From an uncultured Prevotella sp. (GTDB taxonomy: Bacteria > Bacteroidota > Bacteroidia > Bacteroidales > Bacteroidaceae): a DNA stretch of 43,834 bases. The stretch spans positions 1 through 43,834 of the forward strand of contig CAMKTS010000025.1 of NCBI GenBank assembly GCA_946415755.1, in the 5' to 3' direction. Each line of letters opens with the position of its first letter. Position 1 is the first letter of the stretch. Made by a program: the position numbers and the translations under genes. The notes below the pieces were generated by a model. The model was not told where the DNA came from. It saw nothing but the letters and a program-made list of their open reading frames with translations, and did not search any database. Below, piece by piece: positions 1 to 9,074 of the stretch.

Positions 1-26
1 ATATAGACCTTGGCTATCGCCGAGCT

Positions 27-1364
27 CTATACAATGCCCTGTGCCATCATGGCATTGGCGACCTTCATGAAGCCAGCCACGTTGGCTCCCTTCACGTAGT
101 CGATATAGCCGTCGGGCTGTTGTCCGTATTTGACGCACTGTTCGTGGATGCCAGCCATGATCTGGTGCAACTTCTGGTCGACCTCCTCGCTGCTCCATCC
201 TAAACGCATGGAGTTCTGCGTCATTTCAAGTCCGCTGGTTGCTACACCACCGGCGTTGACGGCCTTGCCAGGAGCAAAGAGCTGATGGGCACTGATGAAC
301 TTCTCTGCAGCCTCGGCGGTACATCCCATATTGCTCACCTCGGCCACGCACAGCGGCTGGTGAGCCAGTATGCGGTCGGCATCGTCACCGTTCAGCTCAT
401 TCTGGGTAGCACAGGGCAGGTAGATGTCAGCCTTCTGTTCCCAGGGCTTTCTGTCTTTAAAGAACGTAGCTCCCTCGAAGTCCTCCTCGTAGGGCTGACA
501 TACGTCGTTGCCCGATGCTCTCAGTTCCAGCATATAGTCAATCTTCTCGTCATCCAGTCCTGCCGGGTCGTAGATGTATCCATCGGGACCGCTGATGGTG
601 ATGACCTTGGCACCCATCTCGGTGGCCTTCTTGGCAGCACCCCATGCCACATTGCCGAATCCGGAAATAGCAATGGTCTTTCCCTTGATGTCGTGACCGT
701 GGGTCTGCAGCATCTGGTTGACAAAATAGAGGGCACCATATCCCGTAGCCTCCGGGCGTATCTTTGAACCACCCCATTCGATGCCCTTTCCAGTGAGTAC
801 CCCTTGGAACTGGTGGGTCAGCTTCTTATATTGTCCGAAGAGGTAGCCAATCTCGCGGGCTCCCACTCCTATGTCTCCTGCCGGTACGTCTTCGTCGGGG
901 CCGATGTGCCGGTATAGCTCCGTCATGAATGCCTGGCAGAAGCGCATCACCTCATTGTCAGACTTGCCACGAATGGAGAAGTCGGCACCTCCCTTACCAC
1001 CGCCCATGGGCAGTGTGGTCAGTGCATTCTTGAAAGTTTGCTCGAATCCGAGGAACTTCAGTATGCTGAGGTTCACGGATGGGTGAAAACGCAGTCCTCC
1101 CTTATAGGGGCCTATGGCACTGTTGAACTGTACTCGGTAGCCCAGGTTCACGTGAACCTCTCCCTTGTCATCAGTCCATGGAACTCTAAAAGTGATGATA
1201 CGCTCTGGCTCCACCAGCCTCTCAATGAGTTTGGCTTTTTCAAATTCGGGATGCTTGTTGTAGATGTCTTCCACCGACAGAAGCACCTCTCTCACTGCCT
1301 GGAGGTATTCTGCCTCTCCTGGATGCTTGTGTTCCAGGTCTTGCATAATCTTTTCAACGTTCAT
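27..1364 (-). CDS. gdhA: NADP-type glutamate dehydrogenase
   Basis: The 445-residue protein has the length and motifs of hexameric NADP-specific glutamate dehydrogenase, which makes glutamate from 2-oxoglutarate and ammonium in the cytosol. Visible are the substrate-binding GGLRFHPSVN and PMGGGKGGADF segments, with the family's catalytic lysine region, and the Rossmann motif GFGNVAWGAA in the second half. It is monocistronic: its promoter lies in the 144-base gap before the M23 gene, and it ends close to the window edge. Family assignment is certain. NADP rather than NAD preference is inferred from length and overall similarity to the 445-450-residue class. Confidence 0.96.
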   Translation of the reverse strand: MNVEKIMQDLEHKHPGEAEYLQAVREVLLSVEDIYNKHPEFEKAKLIERLVEPERIITFRVPWTDDKGEVHVNLGYRVQFNSAIGPYKGGLRFHPSVNLSILKFLGFEQTFKNALTTLPMGGGKGGADFSIRGKSDNEVMRFCQAFMTELYRHIGPDEDVPAGDIGVGAREIGYLFGQYKKLTHQFQGVLTGKGIEWGGSKIRPEATGYGALYFVNQMLQTHGHDIKGKTIAISGFGNVAWGAAKKATEMGAKVITISGPDGYIYDPAGLDDEKIDYMLELRASGNDVCQPYEEDFEGATFFKDRKPWEQKADIYLPCATQNELNGDDADRILAHQPLCVAEVSNMGCTAEAAEKFISAHQLFAPGKAVNAGGVATSGLEMTQNSMRLGWSSEEVDQKLHQIMAGIHEQCVKYGQQPDGYIDYVKGANVAGFMKVANAMMAQGIV

Positions 1365-1415
1365 AGTATAGGTATTTTAGTTAATAACTAATGTCACTGC
1401 GTCACATTTACATCG

Positions 1416-1446
1416 CAAATATAAGGATTTTTCCTCATACCACAAA
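1416..1446 (-). promoter_or_regulatory. gdhA promoter
   Basis: Read on the minus strand, -33 TTTG (1443-1446) is followed after 19 bases by -7 TATATTTG (1416-1423), about 50 bases before the gdhA start. This matches the Bacteroidetes sigma-ABfr pattern. The -33 lies in the loop of an inverted repeat: GGATTTTTCC at 1425-1434 and GGAAAATCC at 1447-1455. Confidence 0.75.
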
Positions 1447-1508
1447 GGAAAATCCCGAATATTTTCTGCAAAAGGTTACATTTTGTTAATTTTGGGTGTG
1501 TAAAGGCG

Positions 1509-2060
1509 CTATTTGCTCCTTCTGCCTCCTTTGATAACATATCCGTCGCGTGTTTTCTTGAAGGCGGAAAGACGTAGGGTATGGTTAGTGTGGTCGAAAT
1601 AGGTGGCGGGGTTGCGGGGGCGTCCCTTAACGCGCGTTTCAAAATGAAGATGTGCCGTAGTGGCTCTTCCCGTCTGTCCGGTAAGGGCAATTACCTGACC
1701 TGCTTTGACGTGGTCGCCGACCTTGACAAGGTTTTGTGAGTTGTGGCTGTAATAGGTTTCCAAGCCGTTGGCATGACGGATGCGGATGAGATTGCCATAG
1801 CCACCGTATTTTGCAGAAAAGACCACCTCGCCATTGAAAGCCGCCAGGATCTGGTCATCCGGTTTGGTCTTGAGGTCTACCCCTGTATGGCTGTAGCCTC
1901 CTCGCCGCCCATAGGGACTGATGACTTTGGCTCCGGGAAGAGGATAGCTCCACCAGATGCTGTCACTTGTGGCCGTCTGACTCTGTACACAGCCTGAGAG
2001 AACCAGCAGGAACAGGACGATGGCGGTTTTACGGGTCAAGGTTAATGGTTCGTGGTTCAT
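1509..2060 (-). CDS. M23 (LytM-type) peptidase lipoprotein
   Basis: This is a 183-residue predicted lipoprotein of the M23 family, whose members cut peptidoglycan cross-bridges or act as degenerate activators of amidases. A short hydrophobic leader ends in the lipobox LSGC, with Cys24 as the likely lipidated residue. The M23 domain then shows the zinc ligands SHTGVD (His58, Asp62) and HLHFE (His137, His139), so it looks catalytically complete. Its ATG overlaps the obg stop by 4 bases, indicating translational coupling in the hpt-adk-obg run. The start region lies in a repetitive GGTTC(A/G)TGGTTC stretch, so the first ten residues may be a recent extension. The target bond is unknown. Confidence 0.9.
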   Translation of the reverse strand: MNHEPLTLTRKTAIVLFLLVLSGCVQSQTATSDSIWWSYPLPGAKVISPYGRRGGYSHTGVDLKTKPDDQILAAFNGEVVFSAKYGGYGNLIRIRHANGLETYYSHNSQNLVKVGDHVKAGQVIALTGQTGRATTAHLHFETRVKGRPRNPATYFDHTNHTLRLSAFKKTRDGYVIKGGRRSK

Positions 2061-3277
2061 GGTTCTTCGATATATTCAAAGTCATCAATGTCTTCCACAT
2101 CTTCCACGTCATCATCATCAAGGTATTCGATGTCTTCGTCCTCACCCTCGTCGGCCATCTCGGCGGCAAAGCGCGTCATGTCCTTGTCGCGATGCACCAG
2201 TGTGTCTTCGGCCATCACAGAAGCGAGTTTATTGCTTTCGGCATTCAGCTCCTCCCAGAGCACATCCTTCAGCTCATCGAGTCCTTTGTTGGCAACGGCC
2301 GAGATAAAGACAATGGGAACAGGTTGTAAGTCCGACGGAACGGGCGCAGTCTGCTCCGTATGTTTTGCCCATGCGGCTTGTAGTTCCTCGCGCAGCATAC
2401 TGATGAGCTCGTCATCAAGCAGGTCACACTTGGTGACGGCCAGCACGCGGTGCTTGGTGAGCATGTCGGGATTGAAACGGCGTAGCTCGTCAAGCAGGAT
2501 TTCGTATTCACGTATGATGTTGTCGGTATCGCCGGGAACGAGGAAGAGCAGTAGTGAGTTGCGCTCGATATGGCGCAGGAAGCGCAGACCGAGTCCCTTT
2601 CCTTCTGCTGCACCCTCGATGATACCAGGGATATCAGCCATGACGAACGACTTGCCGTCGCGCCAGGGGACAATGCCAAGGGAGGGTTCCATCGTCGTAA
2701 AGGGGTAGTTGGCTATCTTCGGACGAGCATTAGAGAGCGACGAGAGCAGGGTAGACTTGCCCGCATTAGGGAACCCCACCAGTCCGACATCGGCCAGCAG
2801 TTTCAGTTCGAGGATGATGGTCATCTCCTGCATGGGTTCTCCGGGCTGTGCATAGCGTGGTGCCTGGTTGGTGGCACTGCGGAACTGGAAGTTGCCCAGT
2901 CCACCGCGCCCGCCCTTTAGCAGCACAATCTCTTGTCCGTCATAGGTGACATCACAGACGTAGCGGCCCGTTTCCGCATCGTAGACCACAGTGCCGCAGG
3001 GTACGTCGATATAGACATCCTTGCCGTCGGTGCCGTGACACTTGTCCCTGCCACCATTGCCCCCGTGCTCGGCAAAGATATGTCGCTCGTACTTCAGATG
3101 CAGCAGCGTCCAGTAGTTGTGGTTACCGCGCAGAATGATGCTGCCGCCCTTGCCACCGTCGCCGCCGTCAGGTCCGCCGTTGGGGTTGTACTTCACATGA
3201 CGGAGGTGCATGCTGCCCCGTCCGCCCTTTCCGGAGCGGCATAGAATCTTTACGTAGTCTACGAAATTGCTTTCCAT
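2057..3277 (-). CDS. obg: GTPase Obg
   Basis: A 406-residue Obg/CgtA GTPase, a ribosome-associated protein linked to 50S assembly and the stringent response. The N-terminal glycine-rich Obg fold spans about residues 1-158, with repeated GGxGGxG stretches. The G domain follows, with Walker [10 protein letters not shown] (168-176), DIPG as G3 and TKCD as G4. The C-terminal tail is extremely acidic (runs of D and E in the last 35 residues), as in many Obg proteins. It starts one base after the adk stop and overlaps the M23 gene by 4 bases, so all are probably one transcript. Confidence 0.97.
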   Translation of the reverse strand: MESNFVDYVKILCRSGKGGRGSMHLRHVKYNPNGGPDGGDGGKGGSIILRGNHNYWTLLHLKYERHIFAEHGGNGGRDKCHGTDGKDVYIDVPCGTVVYDAETGRYVCDVTYDGQEIVLLKGGRGGLGNFQFRSATNQAPRYAQPGEPMQEMTIILELKLLADVGLVGFPNAGKSTLLSSLSNARPKIANYPFTTMEPSLGIVPWRDGKSFVMADIPGIIEGAAEGKGLGLRFLRHIERNSLLLFLVPGDTDNIIREYEILLDELRRFNPDMLTKHRVLAVTKCDLLDDELISMLREELQAAWAKHTEQTAPVPSDLQPVPIVFISAVANKGLDELKDVLWEELNAESNKLASVMAEDTLVHRDKDMTRFAAEMADEGEDEDIEYLDDDDVEDVEDIDDFEYIEEP

Positions 3278-3278
3278 C

Positions 3279-3851
3279 TTAAATGTTGTCTATCACTTTC
3301 TGAATGTCGCCGAAGATACGCTCCAGCGTTCCGCTGCCGTTGATGTGGTGGTGCAGCCCTTCCTGTTTGTACCACTCGATGAGCGGCTGAGTCTGGGAGT
3401 GGTATACCACAAGGCGCTTCTTGATGGTTTCCTCGTTATCGTCGGCGCGTCCGCTCTCCTGACCGCGCTTGATGAGGCGGGTCATCAGCTCGTCTTCCGG
3501 AACGTCGAGTTCTATCATGGCAGCCACCTTGTCGCCGCGCTCGTTGAGCATCTGCTTCAGGGCTTCGGCCTGTGGAATGGTACGGGGGAATCCGTCGAAG
3601 ATAACCCCTTTGTGGCCGCGTCCGAACTCATCGTAGACCTTCGCCAGTATGGAGATCATCAGTTCATCGGGGATGAGGTTGCCCTTGTCAATGAAACGCT
3701 GTGCCGTCTTGCCCAGTTCTGATCCTTTCTTGATTTCGCTGCGCAGCACGTCACCAGTGGAGATGTGTCCCAGTCCGTAGTGCTCTATCAGCAGGTCGCT
3801 CTGTGTGCCCTTGCCTGAGCCGGGGGCACCGAAAATAACAATATTTTTCAT
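3279..3851 (-). CDS. adk: Adenylate kinase
   Basis: A 190-residue adenylate kinase (ATP + AMP to 2 ADP) with P-loop GAPGSGKGT (residues 8-16), the AMP-site DGFPRT motif and a LID segment beginning [13 protein letters not shown] that lacks zinc-binding cysteines. The start chosen is the ATG at 3851, which gives the canonical [12 protein letters not shown] terminus. The frame is open upstream for 43 more codons to an ATG at 3980, filling the gap to hpt with a peptide unlike adenylate kinase. I treat that as leader sequence, but an N-terminally extended form cannot be excluded. Confidence 0.95.
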   Translation of the reverse strand: MKNIVIFGAPGSGKGTQSDLLIEHYGLGHISTGDVLRSEIKKGSELGKTAQRFIDKGNLIPDELMISILAKVYDEFGRGHKGVIFDGFPRTIPQAEALKQMLNERGDKVAAMIELDVPEDELMTRLIKRGQESGRADDNEETIKKRLVVYHSQTQPLIEWYKQEGLHHHINGSGTLERIFGDIQKVIDNI

Positions 3852-3986
3852 CCTGATTTTGATTTGTTGTTGATCTTGTTTTATTTGTGTCTCTTTACCT
3901 TTATACCACAGGTCAGTCATCAAGTCGCTTTTACGCGCCTCGATGTCGCTCGGCAGGTGGGGCAGTTTGATTTGTCGCATGGCTGG

Positions 3987-4523
3987 TTAACTTACTAACG
4001 TATAAATCTCTTTCAGCCACCGTCCCTGCTGGTCGTAGTCCAGACCATAACCCAAGATGAAGTCGTTGGGAATAGAGAAGGCTGCATACTCGATGTCGAG
4101 TTGTTCCTCCAGTTTGTCGGGCTTGACGAAGAGGGTGCAGATATGCACCGATGCCGGATTGCGGGTGCCCAGCGACTCCACCATCTGCTTCATGGTGCGG
4201 CCGGTGTCTACGATGTCTTCTACGATGATGATGTGGCGGCCGCTCAGGTTTTCGTTGATGCCCAGCACCTCATGCACCTTTCCCGTTGAGGTGGTACCCT
4301 GATAGCTGGCCAACTTGACGAAGGATATTTCGCACGGTGTGGTCATTTCACGGATCAGGTCGGCGGCAAAGATGAACGACCCGTTGAGCACTCCGATGAG
4401 TAACGGGTTCTTTCCTTCGAAGTCCTTACTGAGCTGTTCGGCCAACTCTTTAACACGCTGTTTGATTTGCGCTTCTGTGATGGAAGTTGCAAACGTTTTG
4501 TCGTTGATTTTGACAGTACTCAT
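3987..4523 (-). CDS. hpt: Hypoxanthine phosphoribosyltransferase
   Basis: A 178-residue purine salvage enzyme that converts hypoxanthine (and guanine) plus PRPP to IMP/GMP. The PRPP-binding motif IIIVEDIVDTGRTM is clear, and the LIGVLNGSFIFAADL segment is typical of bacterial Hpt. I use the ATG at 4523 (MSTVKIND); an in-frame ATG at 4589 adds 22 residues but lies upstream of the -7 element at 4547-4554. It is first in a leftward run with adk, obg and the M23 gene and divergent from the hydrate-repair gene. Confidence 0.95.
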   Translation of the reverse strand: MSTVKINDKTFATSITEAQIKQRVKELAEQLSKDFEGKNPLLIGVLNGSFIFAADLIREMTTPCEISFVKLASYQGTTSTGKVHEVLGINENLSGRHIIIVEDIVDTGRTMKQMVESLGTRNPASVHICTLFVKPDKLEEQLDIEYAAFSIPNDFILGYGLDYDQQGRWLKEIYTLVS

Positions 4524-4546
4524 GGCATAAAATGTGAAATTTGCTA

Positions 4547-4554
4547 CAAAATTA
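4547..4554 (-). promoter_or_regulatory. hpt operon -7 element
   Basis: TAATTTTG on the minus strand, 24 bases before the hpt ATG, fits the -7 TAnnTTTG pattern. The only nearby TTTG (4567-4570) is too close (12 bases) to be a standard -33. Confidence 0.45.
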
Positions 4555-4597
4555 CAAATTTTTCTGCAAAGAAAGCGAATCATTAGCATATTTTTCG

Positions 4598-4605
4598 TAT
4601 TTTTG
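4598..4605 (+). promoter_or_regulatory. nnr -7 element
   Basis: TATTTTTG ends 8 bases before the ATG at 4614. If used, it would give a very short leader. No -33 TTTG at the usual distance is visible. Confidence 0.45.
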
Positions 4606-4613
4606 CATACGCA

Positions 4614-6128
4614 ATGAAGATATTTACCAGTTCTCAGATACCTGAGTTAGACCGATATACCATCGAACATGAGCCGATAGCGAGCCTTGATTTGATGGAA
4701 CGTGCTGCCAAAGCACTGACGCGCGCCATTACGGAAATATGGCCGCAAACGACACCTGTCTATGTGTTTGCCGGCCACGGTAACAATGGTGGTGACGCAC
4801 TCGCCGTAAGCCGCCTGATGGCCGAGCGGGGCTATCAGGTGAATGTGTACCTGTTTAATATTTGCGGTCATCTGTCGGCCGACTGTATGGCCAACAGACA
4901 ACGGCTGCAGGAGTCGAAGCGTGTGGCAAGCTTCGTGGAGGTGACCCAAGAGTTTGACCCTCCGAAACTGGAGGAGGGCATGCTGGTGATCGACGGTCTG
5001 TTCGGTTCTGGTCTCAACAAGCCGCTGGGTGGTGGCTTTGCCTCGTTGGTGAAGTATATCAATGTCTCAAAGGCACAGGTGGTGAGTATCGATGTGCCAT
5101 CAGGTCTGATGACGGAAGACAACACCTACAACGTTCGTGCCAACATCATTCATGCCACGCTGACGCTGACCCTCCAGCAGCCTAAGCTGTCGTTCTTCTT
5201 TCCGGAGAACCAACCCTTCATCGGTCAGTTGCGGGTGATTGACATACGGCTAAGCCAGGAGGGCATGCAGAAGATGGAAGCCTCCTATACATTGATTGAA
5301 GAGGCTGATGTCAGGGAACGCCTGCTGGGCCGCAGTGCCTTTGCACACAAGGGACAGATGGGGCATGCCTTGCTTGTGGCGGGCAGCTACTGCATGGCAG
5401 GAGCTGCCGTACTGGCAGCCAGGGCCTGTCTGCGTTCAGGTGTCGGCAAGTTGACCATTAATTCACCGAGGCGCAACATTGAGGTGCTGCAGATGTCGGT
5501 TCCAGAAGCCATCATTCAGAAAGGCAATGAAGAGACGTTCTTTGCCGAGGCCGTGGATACGGAGGAGTATCAGGCCTTGGGAATCGGACCGGGACTGGGT
5601 GTCAGCGAGCAGACAGCCATTGCCCTTATCGCACAGCTGCGACGTACACGGTGTCCCATAGTGGCCGATGCCGATGCGCTGAATATCCTGGCCAGCCACC
5701 GTGCATGGATGCAGCAGTTGCCCAAAGGCATTATCCTGACTCCTCATCCCAAGGAGTTGGACAGGCTGGAGGGTCATAGTGCCGATACCTACGAACGGCT
5801 GACGAAAGCACGTAATCTGGCAGAGCGCCTGCAGGGCATTGTCATCGTAAAGGGGCACTATACGGCTATCTGTCTGCCCGACGGACATATCATGTTCAGT
5901 CCCACGGGGAATGCGGGTATGGCAACGGCAGGCAGTGGTGATGTGCTTACAGGTATTCTGACTGGTCTGTTGGCCAGAGGCTACAAGCCGCAGGATGCCT
6001 GCATCGTGGGGGTGTACCTGCATGGACTGGCTGGTGACTTGGCTGCACAGGACCTCGGAGAGGAGAGTCTGCTGGCCAGCGACATTGTACGTTACATCGC
6101 ACGTGCCTTCAAACGACTGAAAGATTAA
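4614..6128 (+). CDS. nnr: Bifunctional NAD(P)H-hydrate epimerase / ADP-dependent dehydratase
   Basis: A 504-residue metabolite-repair enzyme that epimerises and dehydrates damaged NAD(P)H hydrates. The N-terminal YjeF-type epimerase half (about 1-215) shows GHGNNGGDALA. The C-terminal ribokinase-like dehydratase half (about 230-504) shows GIGPGLG, LTPHPKE and the catalytic AGSGDVLTG motif. Length and order match the bacterial fusion. It is divergent from hpt, and the DUF4831 gene follows after 25 bases, so the two may be cotranscribed. Confidence 0.95.
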   Translation: MKIFTSSQIPELDRYTIEHEPIASLDLMERAAKALTRAITEIWPQTTPVYVFAGHGNNGGDALAVSRLMAERGYQVNVYLFNICGHLSADCMANRQRLQESKRVASFVEVTQEFDPPKLEEGMLVIDGLFGSGLNKPLGGGFASLVKYINVSKAQVVSIDVPSGLMTEDNTYNVRANIIHATLTLTLQQPKLSFFFPENQPFIGQLRVIDIRLSQEGMQKMEASYTLIEEADVRERLLGRSAFAHKGQMGHALLVAGSYCMAGAAVLAARACLRSGVGKLTINSPRRNIEVLQMSVPEAIIQKGNEETFFAEAVDTEEYQALGIGPGLGVSEQTAIALIAQLRRTRCPIVADADALNILASHRAWMQQLPKGIILTPHPKELDRLEGHSADTYERLTKARNLAERLQGIVIVKGHYTAICLPDGHIMFSPTGNAGMATAGSGDVLTGILTGLLARGYKPQDACIVGVYLHGLAGDLAAQDLGEESLLASDIVRYIARAFKRLKD

Positions 6129-6153
6129 TGACGGAAAAAGCAATAGAAGATAT

Positions 6154-7242
6154 ATGACAAAGAAAAGCATCACAGCCATGAGTCGGGCAGGGGTGATACT
6201 CCTCCTCCTGACAGTCTTCATGCCGCTCATGGCACAGGTGGAGACGACACCGATGAAGCCCGGACGGACTCCAGAGGGAGTGGTCTATTTTCTGCCGAAG
6301 ACGGCTATCCAGTTCAACCTGCTTATCGAGAAGCGTACTTACACCCCTGGCGACTTTTCCAAGTATGCCGAGAAGTACCTCCGTCTGCCGGGTATAGAGC
6401 AGGAAGAGCAGGTAAGCTATAGCATTGCGCGCTATAACATCACGCAGATTGGTATCCGCGACACGTCAAAGTGCTTTGCCGTGAAGCTGAAGGGTGGCAA
6501 GTGTGAGAATGCCGACATCAAACTCAGCGACGACGGTGTGTTGCTGGCTGTCAATGCAGAACCCGTTGCCCAGAAGCTGCAGTTGCCGTTCAAGGCGGCT
6601 CCCCGTGCCGAAGAGGTGAACCCCAGACAGTACCTCAATGCCGAGGTGCTCTCGGCAGGCAGTCTGGCCAAGATGGCCGAGCTGACCGTGCAGCAGATTA
6701 TCGAATTGCAGGAGCACCGTCAGCAGCTGATTACCGGTGAGGCCGATGACATGCCACAGGATGAGCAGCAGCTGCGTCTGATGATTGAGGAGATTGACAA
6801 GGAGCGCGAGGCCCTGATGTCTATGTTCACCGGTACTACGCGCCGTGACACGACGGAGAAGGTCATCGTCATCTGCCCGGAGAAGGAGGTGAAGCGTGAG
6901 GTCATCTTCCGTCTTTCCCAGAAGCTGGGTCTGGTAGACAAGGATGACCTGTCGGGCATTCCCTACTATATGACCATCGAAGATCTGCACCATACCACGC
7001 TGCAGAAGTACGACATCCCTGAAAACAAGAAAGAGGGAGGCTTCTATGTCAATGTCCCCGGACGTATCAAGCTCACCCTGCAGCGCGAAGACCACCAGCT
7101 GCTGTCTACCGATATCTATGCCGCGCAGTTTGGTTTCGTTGAGTTGCGCAGCGGTTCTCTCTTCAAGCGCTATGTCACCCACATGACGCTGAACCCGTTT
7201 ACCGGTTCTGTCGACAAGATTCATGCCGACCCCTCCAAGTAG
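6154..7242 (+). CDS. DUF4831 family secreted protein
   Basis: A 362-residue protein with a predicted signal peptide (hydrophobic residues about 10-26, ending LMAQ). It resembles the Bacteroidetes DUF4831 family: the early segment PGRTPEGVVYFLPKTA, then YTPGDFSKYAEKYLRLPGI, matches what I know of that family. No catalytic motif is apparent and the function is unknown; it is probably periplasmic or on the outer membrane. It follows the hydrate-repair gene by 25 bases. Family assignment is from memory of the signature and fairly secure. Confidence 0.85.
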   Translation: MTKKSITAMSRAGVILLLLTVFMPLMAQVETTPMKPGRTPEGVVYFLPKTAIQFNLLIEKRTYTPGDFSKYAEKYLRLPGIEQEEQVSYSIARYNITQIGIRDTSKCFAVKLKGGKCENADIKLSDDGVLLAVNAEPVAQKLQLPFKAAPRAEEVNPRQYLNAEVLSAGSLAKMAELTVQQIIELQEHRQQLITGEADDMPQDEQQLRLMIEEIDKEREALMSMFTGTTRRDTTEKVIVICPEKEVKREVIFRLSQKLGLVDKDDLSGIPYYMTIEDLHHTTLQKYDIPENKKEGGFYVNVPGRIKLTLQREDHQLLSTDIYAAQFGFVELRSGSLFKRYVTHMTLNPFTGSVDKIHADPSK

Positions 7243-7262
7243 GCAGCAGTAGGATAGGGATG

Positions 7263-7281
7263 GTCTGCCGGACAGGCAGAC
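7263..7281. terminator. Small hairpin after the DUF4831 gene
   Basis: GTCTGCC and GGCAGAC form a perfect 7-bp stem around GGACA, 20 bases after the stop. There is no real T-run, so termination is only a possibility. Confidence 0.35.
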
Positions 7282-7329
7282 ATCTTTCACCTATTATTAT
7301 ATATAAGGAAAAAATAAATCAGGATTTAT

Positions 7330-7360
7330 TTTGTTCTTTGCCTGCTTATTAGTAACTTTG
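7330..7360 (+). promoter_or_regulatory. Fumarase promoter
   Basis: -33 TTTG at 7330-7333, a 19-base spacer, then -7 TAACTTTG at 7353-7360, 30 bases before the ATG. This is one of the best promoter matches in the window. Confidence 0.75.
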
Positions 7361-7390
7361 CCGAGAATTATTAACTGACAACATACAACT

Positions 7391-9040
7391 ATGGCACAAC
7401 CCGTTGAATTCAAGTATGCCCCAATGTTCCAGATGGGCGAAGACAAGACAGAGTACAGGCTTTTAAGCAAGGAAGGTGTCACCACCGCCGAGTTTGAAGG
7501 CAAGGAAATCATAAAGGTGTCGAAGGAGGCACTGACGTTGCTGGCCCAGCAGGCCTTCCACGATGTGGAGTTCATGCTGCGCCGTGAGCATAACCTACAG
7601 GTGGCTGCCATCCTGAAGGATCCCGAGGCTTCTGAGAACGACAAGTATGTGGCCCTGCAGTTCCTGCGCAATGCCGAGGTGGCAGCCCGTGGCATCCTAC
7701 CTTTCTGTCAGGATACGGGTACGGCCATCATCCACGGTGTGAAGGGTCAGCAGGTGTGGACGGGCTTTGAGGACGAAGAGGCCCTGAGCCGTGGTGTGTA
7801 CAACACCTTCACCCAGGATAATCTGCGCTATTCGCAGAATGCCCCGCTGAATATGTATGACGAGGTGAATACCAAGTGCAACCTGCCCGCCCAGATTGAC
7901 ATCGAGGCTGCCGAGGGTGCTGAGTACCGCTTCGTGATGGTTGCCAAGGGTGGCGGTTCGGCCAACAAGACCTACTTCTATCCCATGACGAAGGCCACCA
8001 TCCAGAACGAGGGTACGCTGTTGCCGTTCCTGGTAGAGAAGATGAAGTCGCTGGGCACTGCCGCTTGTCCTCCTTATCATATTGCTTTCGTCATCGGTGG
8101 TACTTCTGCTGAGAAGAACCTGCTGACGGTGAAGCTGGCCAGTATCAAGTTCTACGACTCGCTGCCCACGACGGGCGACGAGACGGGTCGTGCCTTCCGC
8201 GACATCGACCTCGAGAACAAGCTCTTGGAAGAGGCCCACAAGATTGGTCTCGGAGCACAGTTTGGCGGTAAGGCCCTGGCTCACGACATCCGCGTCATCC
8301 GTCTGCCGCGTCATGGTGCCTCGTGTCCCATCGGCATGGGTGTCAGCTGCTCGGCCGACCGTAACATCAAGGCCAAGATCAACCGCGACGGTATCTGGTT
8401 GGAGAAGATGGACTCCAATCCTGCTGAACTGATTCCTGCTGAGTTTGCCAAGGCTGGCGAGGGAGCCAACAGCATTGAGATTGACCTGAACGAGGGCATC
8501 GATGCCGTTCGCAAGGAGCTGTCGAAGTATCCCGTCTCCACTCGTGTGAACCTGAAGGGTACCATCATCGTAGCTCGCGATATTGCCCATGCCAAGCTGA
8601 AGGCCCGTCTGGATGCCGGTGAGGGAATGCCCGACTACTTCAAGAAATATCCTGTGCTGTATGCCGGACCTGCCAAGACCCCCGAGGGCTATCCCTGTGG
8701 TTCGATGGGTCCGACGACGGCCAACCGCATGGACCCCTACGTCGACGAGTTCCAGGCCAACGGTGCCTCGTTGGTGATGATAGCCAAGGGCAACCGTTCG
8801 GATGTCGTTACCGCAGCCTGTCAGAAGCATGGCGGCTTCTACCTGGGCACCATCGGTGGTGTGGCTGCCGTACTCAGCCAGTCGAGCATCAAGAGCATCG
8901 AGTGTGTCGAGTATCCCGAACTGGGCATGGAGGCTATCTGGAAGATCGATGTAGAGGACTTCCCCGCCTTCATCCTTGTCGATGACAAAGGCAACGACTT
9001 CTTCAAGACCTTGAAGCCGTGGAGTCCTTGTAAAAGGTAA
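7391..9040 (+). CDS. Class I (iron-sulfur) fumarate hydratase
   Basis: A 549-residue [4Fe-4S] fumarase that interconverts fumarate and malate. In these anaerobes this serves the reductive branch leading to succinate. N- and C-terminal domains of the family are fused in one chain, and the usual length is about 545-550. Likely cluster cysteines lie in PFCQDTGTA, in the [16 protein letters not shown] stretch and in [21 protein letters not shown] is the conserved C-terminal-domain motif. It has its own promoter and stands alone between the DUF4831 and M6 protease genes. A long antisense frame across it is a composition artefact. Confidence 0.96.
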   Translation: MAQPVEFKYAPMFQMGEDKTEYRLLSKEGVTTAEFEGKEIIKVSKEALTLLAQQAFHDVEFMLRREHNLQVAAILKDPEASENDKYVALQFLRNAEVAARGILPFCQDTGTAIIHGVKGQQVWTGFEDEEALSRGVYNTFTQDNLRYSQNAPLNMYDEVNTKCNLPAQIDIEAAEGAEYRFVMVAKGGGSANKTYFYPMTKATIQNEGTLLPFLVEKMKSLGTAACPPYHIAFVIGGTSAEKNLLTVKLASIKFYDSLPTTGDETGRAFRDIDLENKLLEEAHKIGLGAQFGGKALAHDIRVIRLPRHGASCPIGMGVSCSADRNIKAKINRDGIWLEKMDSNPAELIPAEFAKAGEGANSIEIDLNEGIDAVRKELSKYPVSTRVNLKGTIIVARDIAHAKLKARLDAGEGMPDYFKKYPVLYAGPAKTPEGYPCGSMGPTTANRMDPYVDEFQANGASLVMIAKGNRSDVVTAACQKHGGFYLGTIGGVAAVLSQSSIKSIECVEYPELGMEAIWKIDVEDFPAFILVDDKGNDFFKTLKPWSPCKR

Positions 9041-9074
9041 GAAAGTAAAAGAGTAAAAAAGGTAAGAAGGTAAA

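Noticed and set aside
3852..3980. 43-codon N-terminal extension of adenylate kinase
   Set aside because: The upstream peptide does not resemble any adenylate kinase part, and the ATG at 3851 gives the canonical N terminus. Kept only as a possibility in the adk entry.
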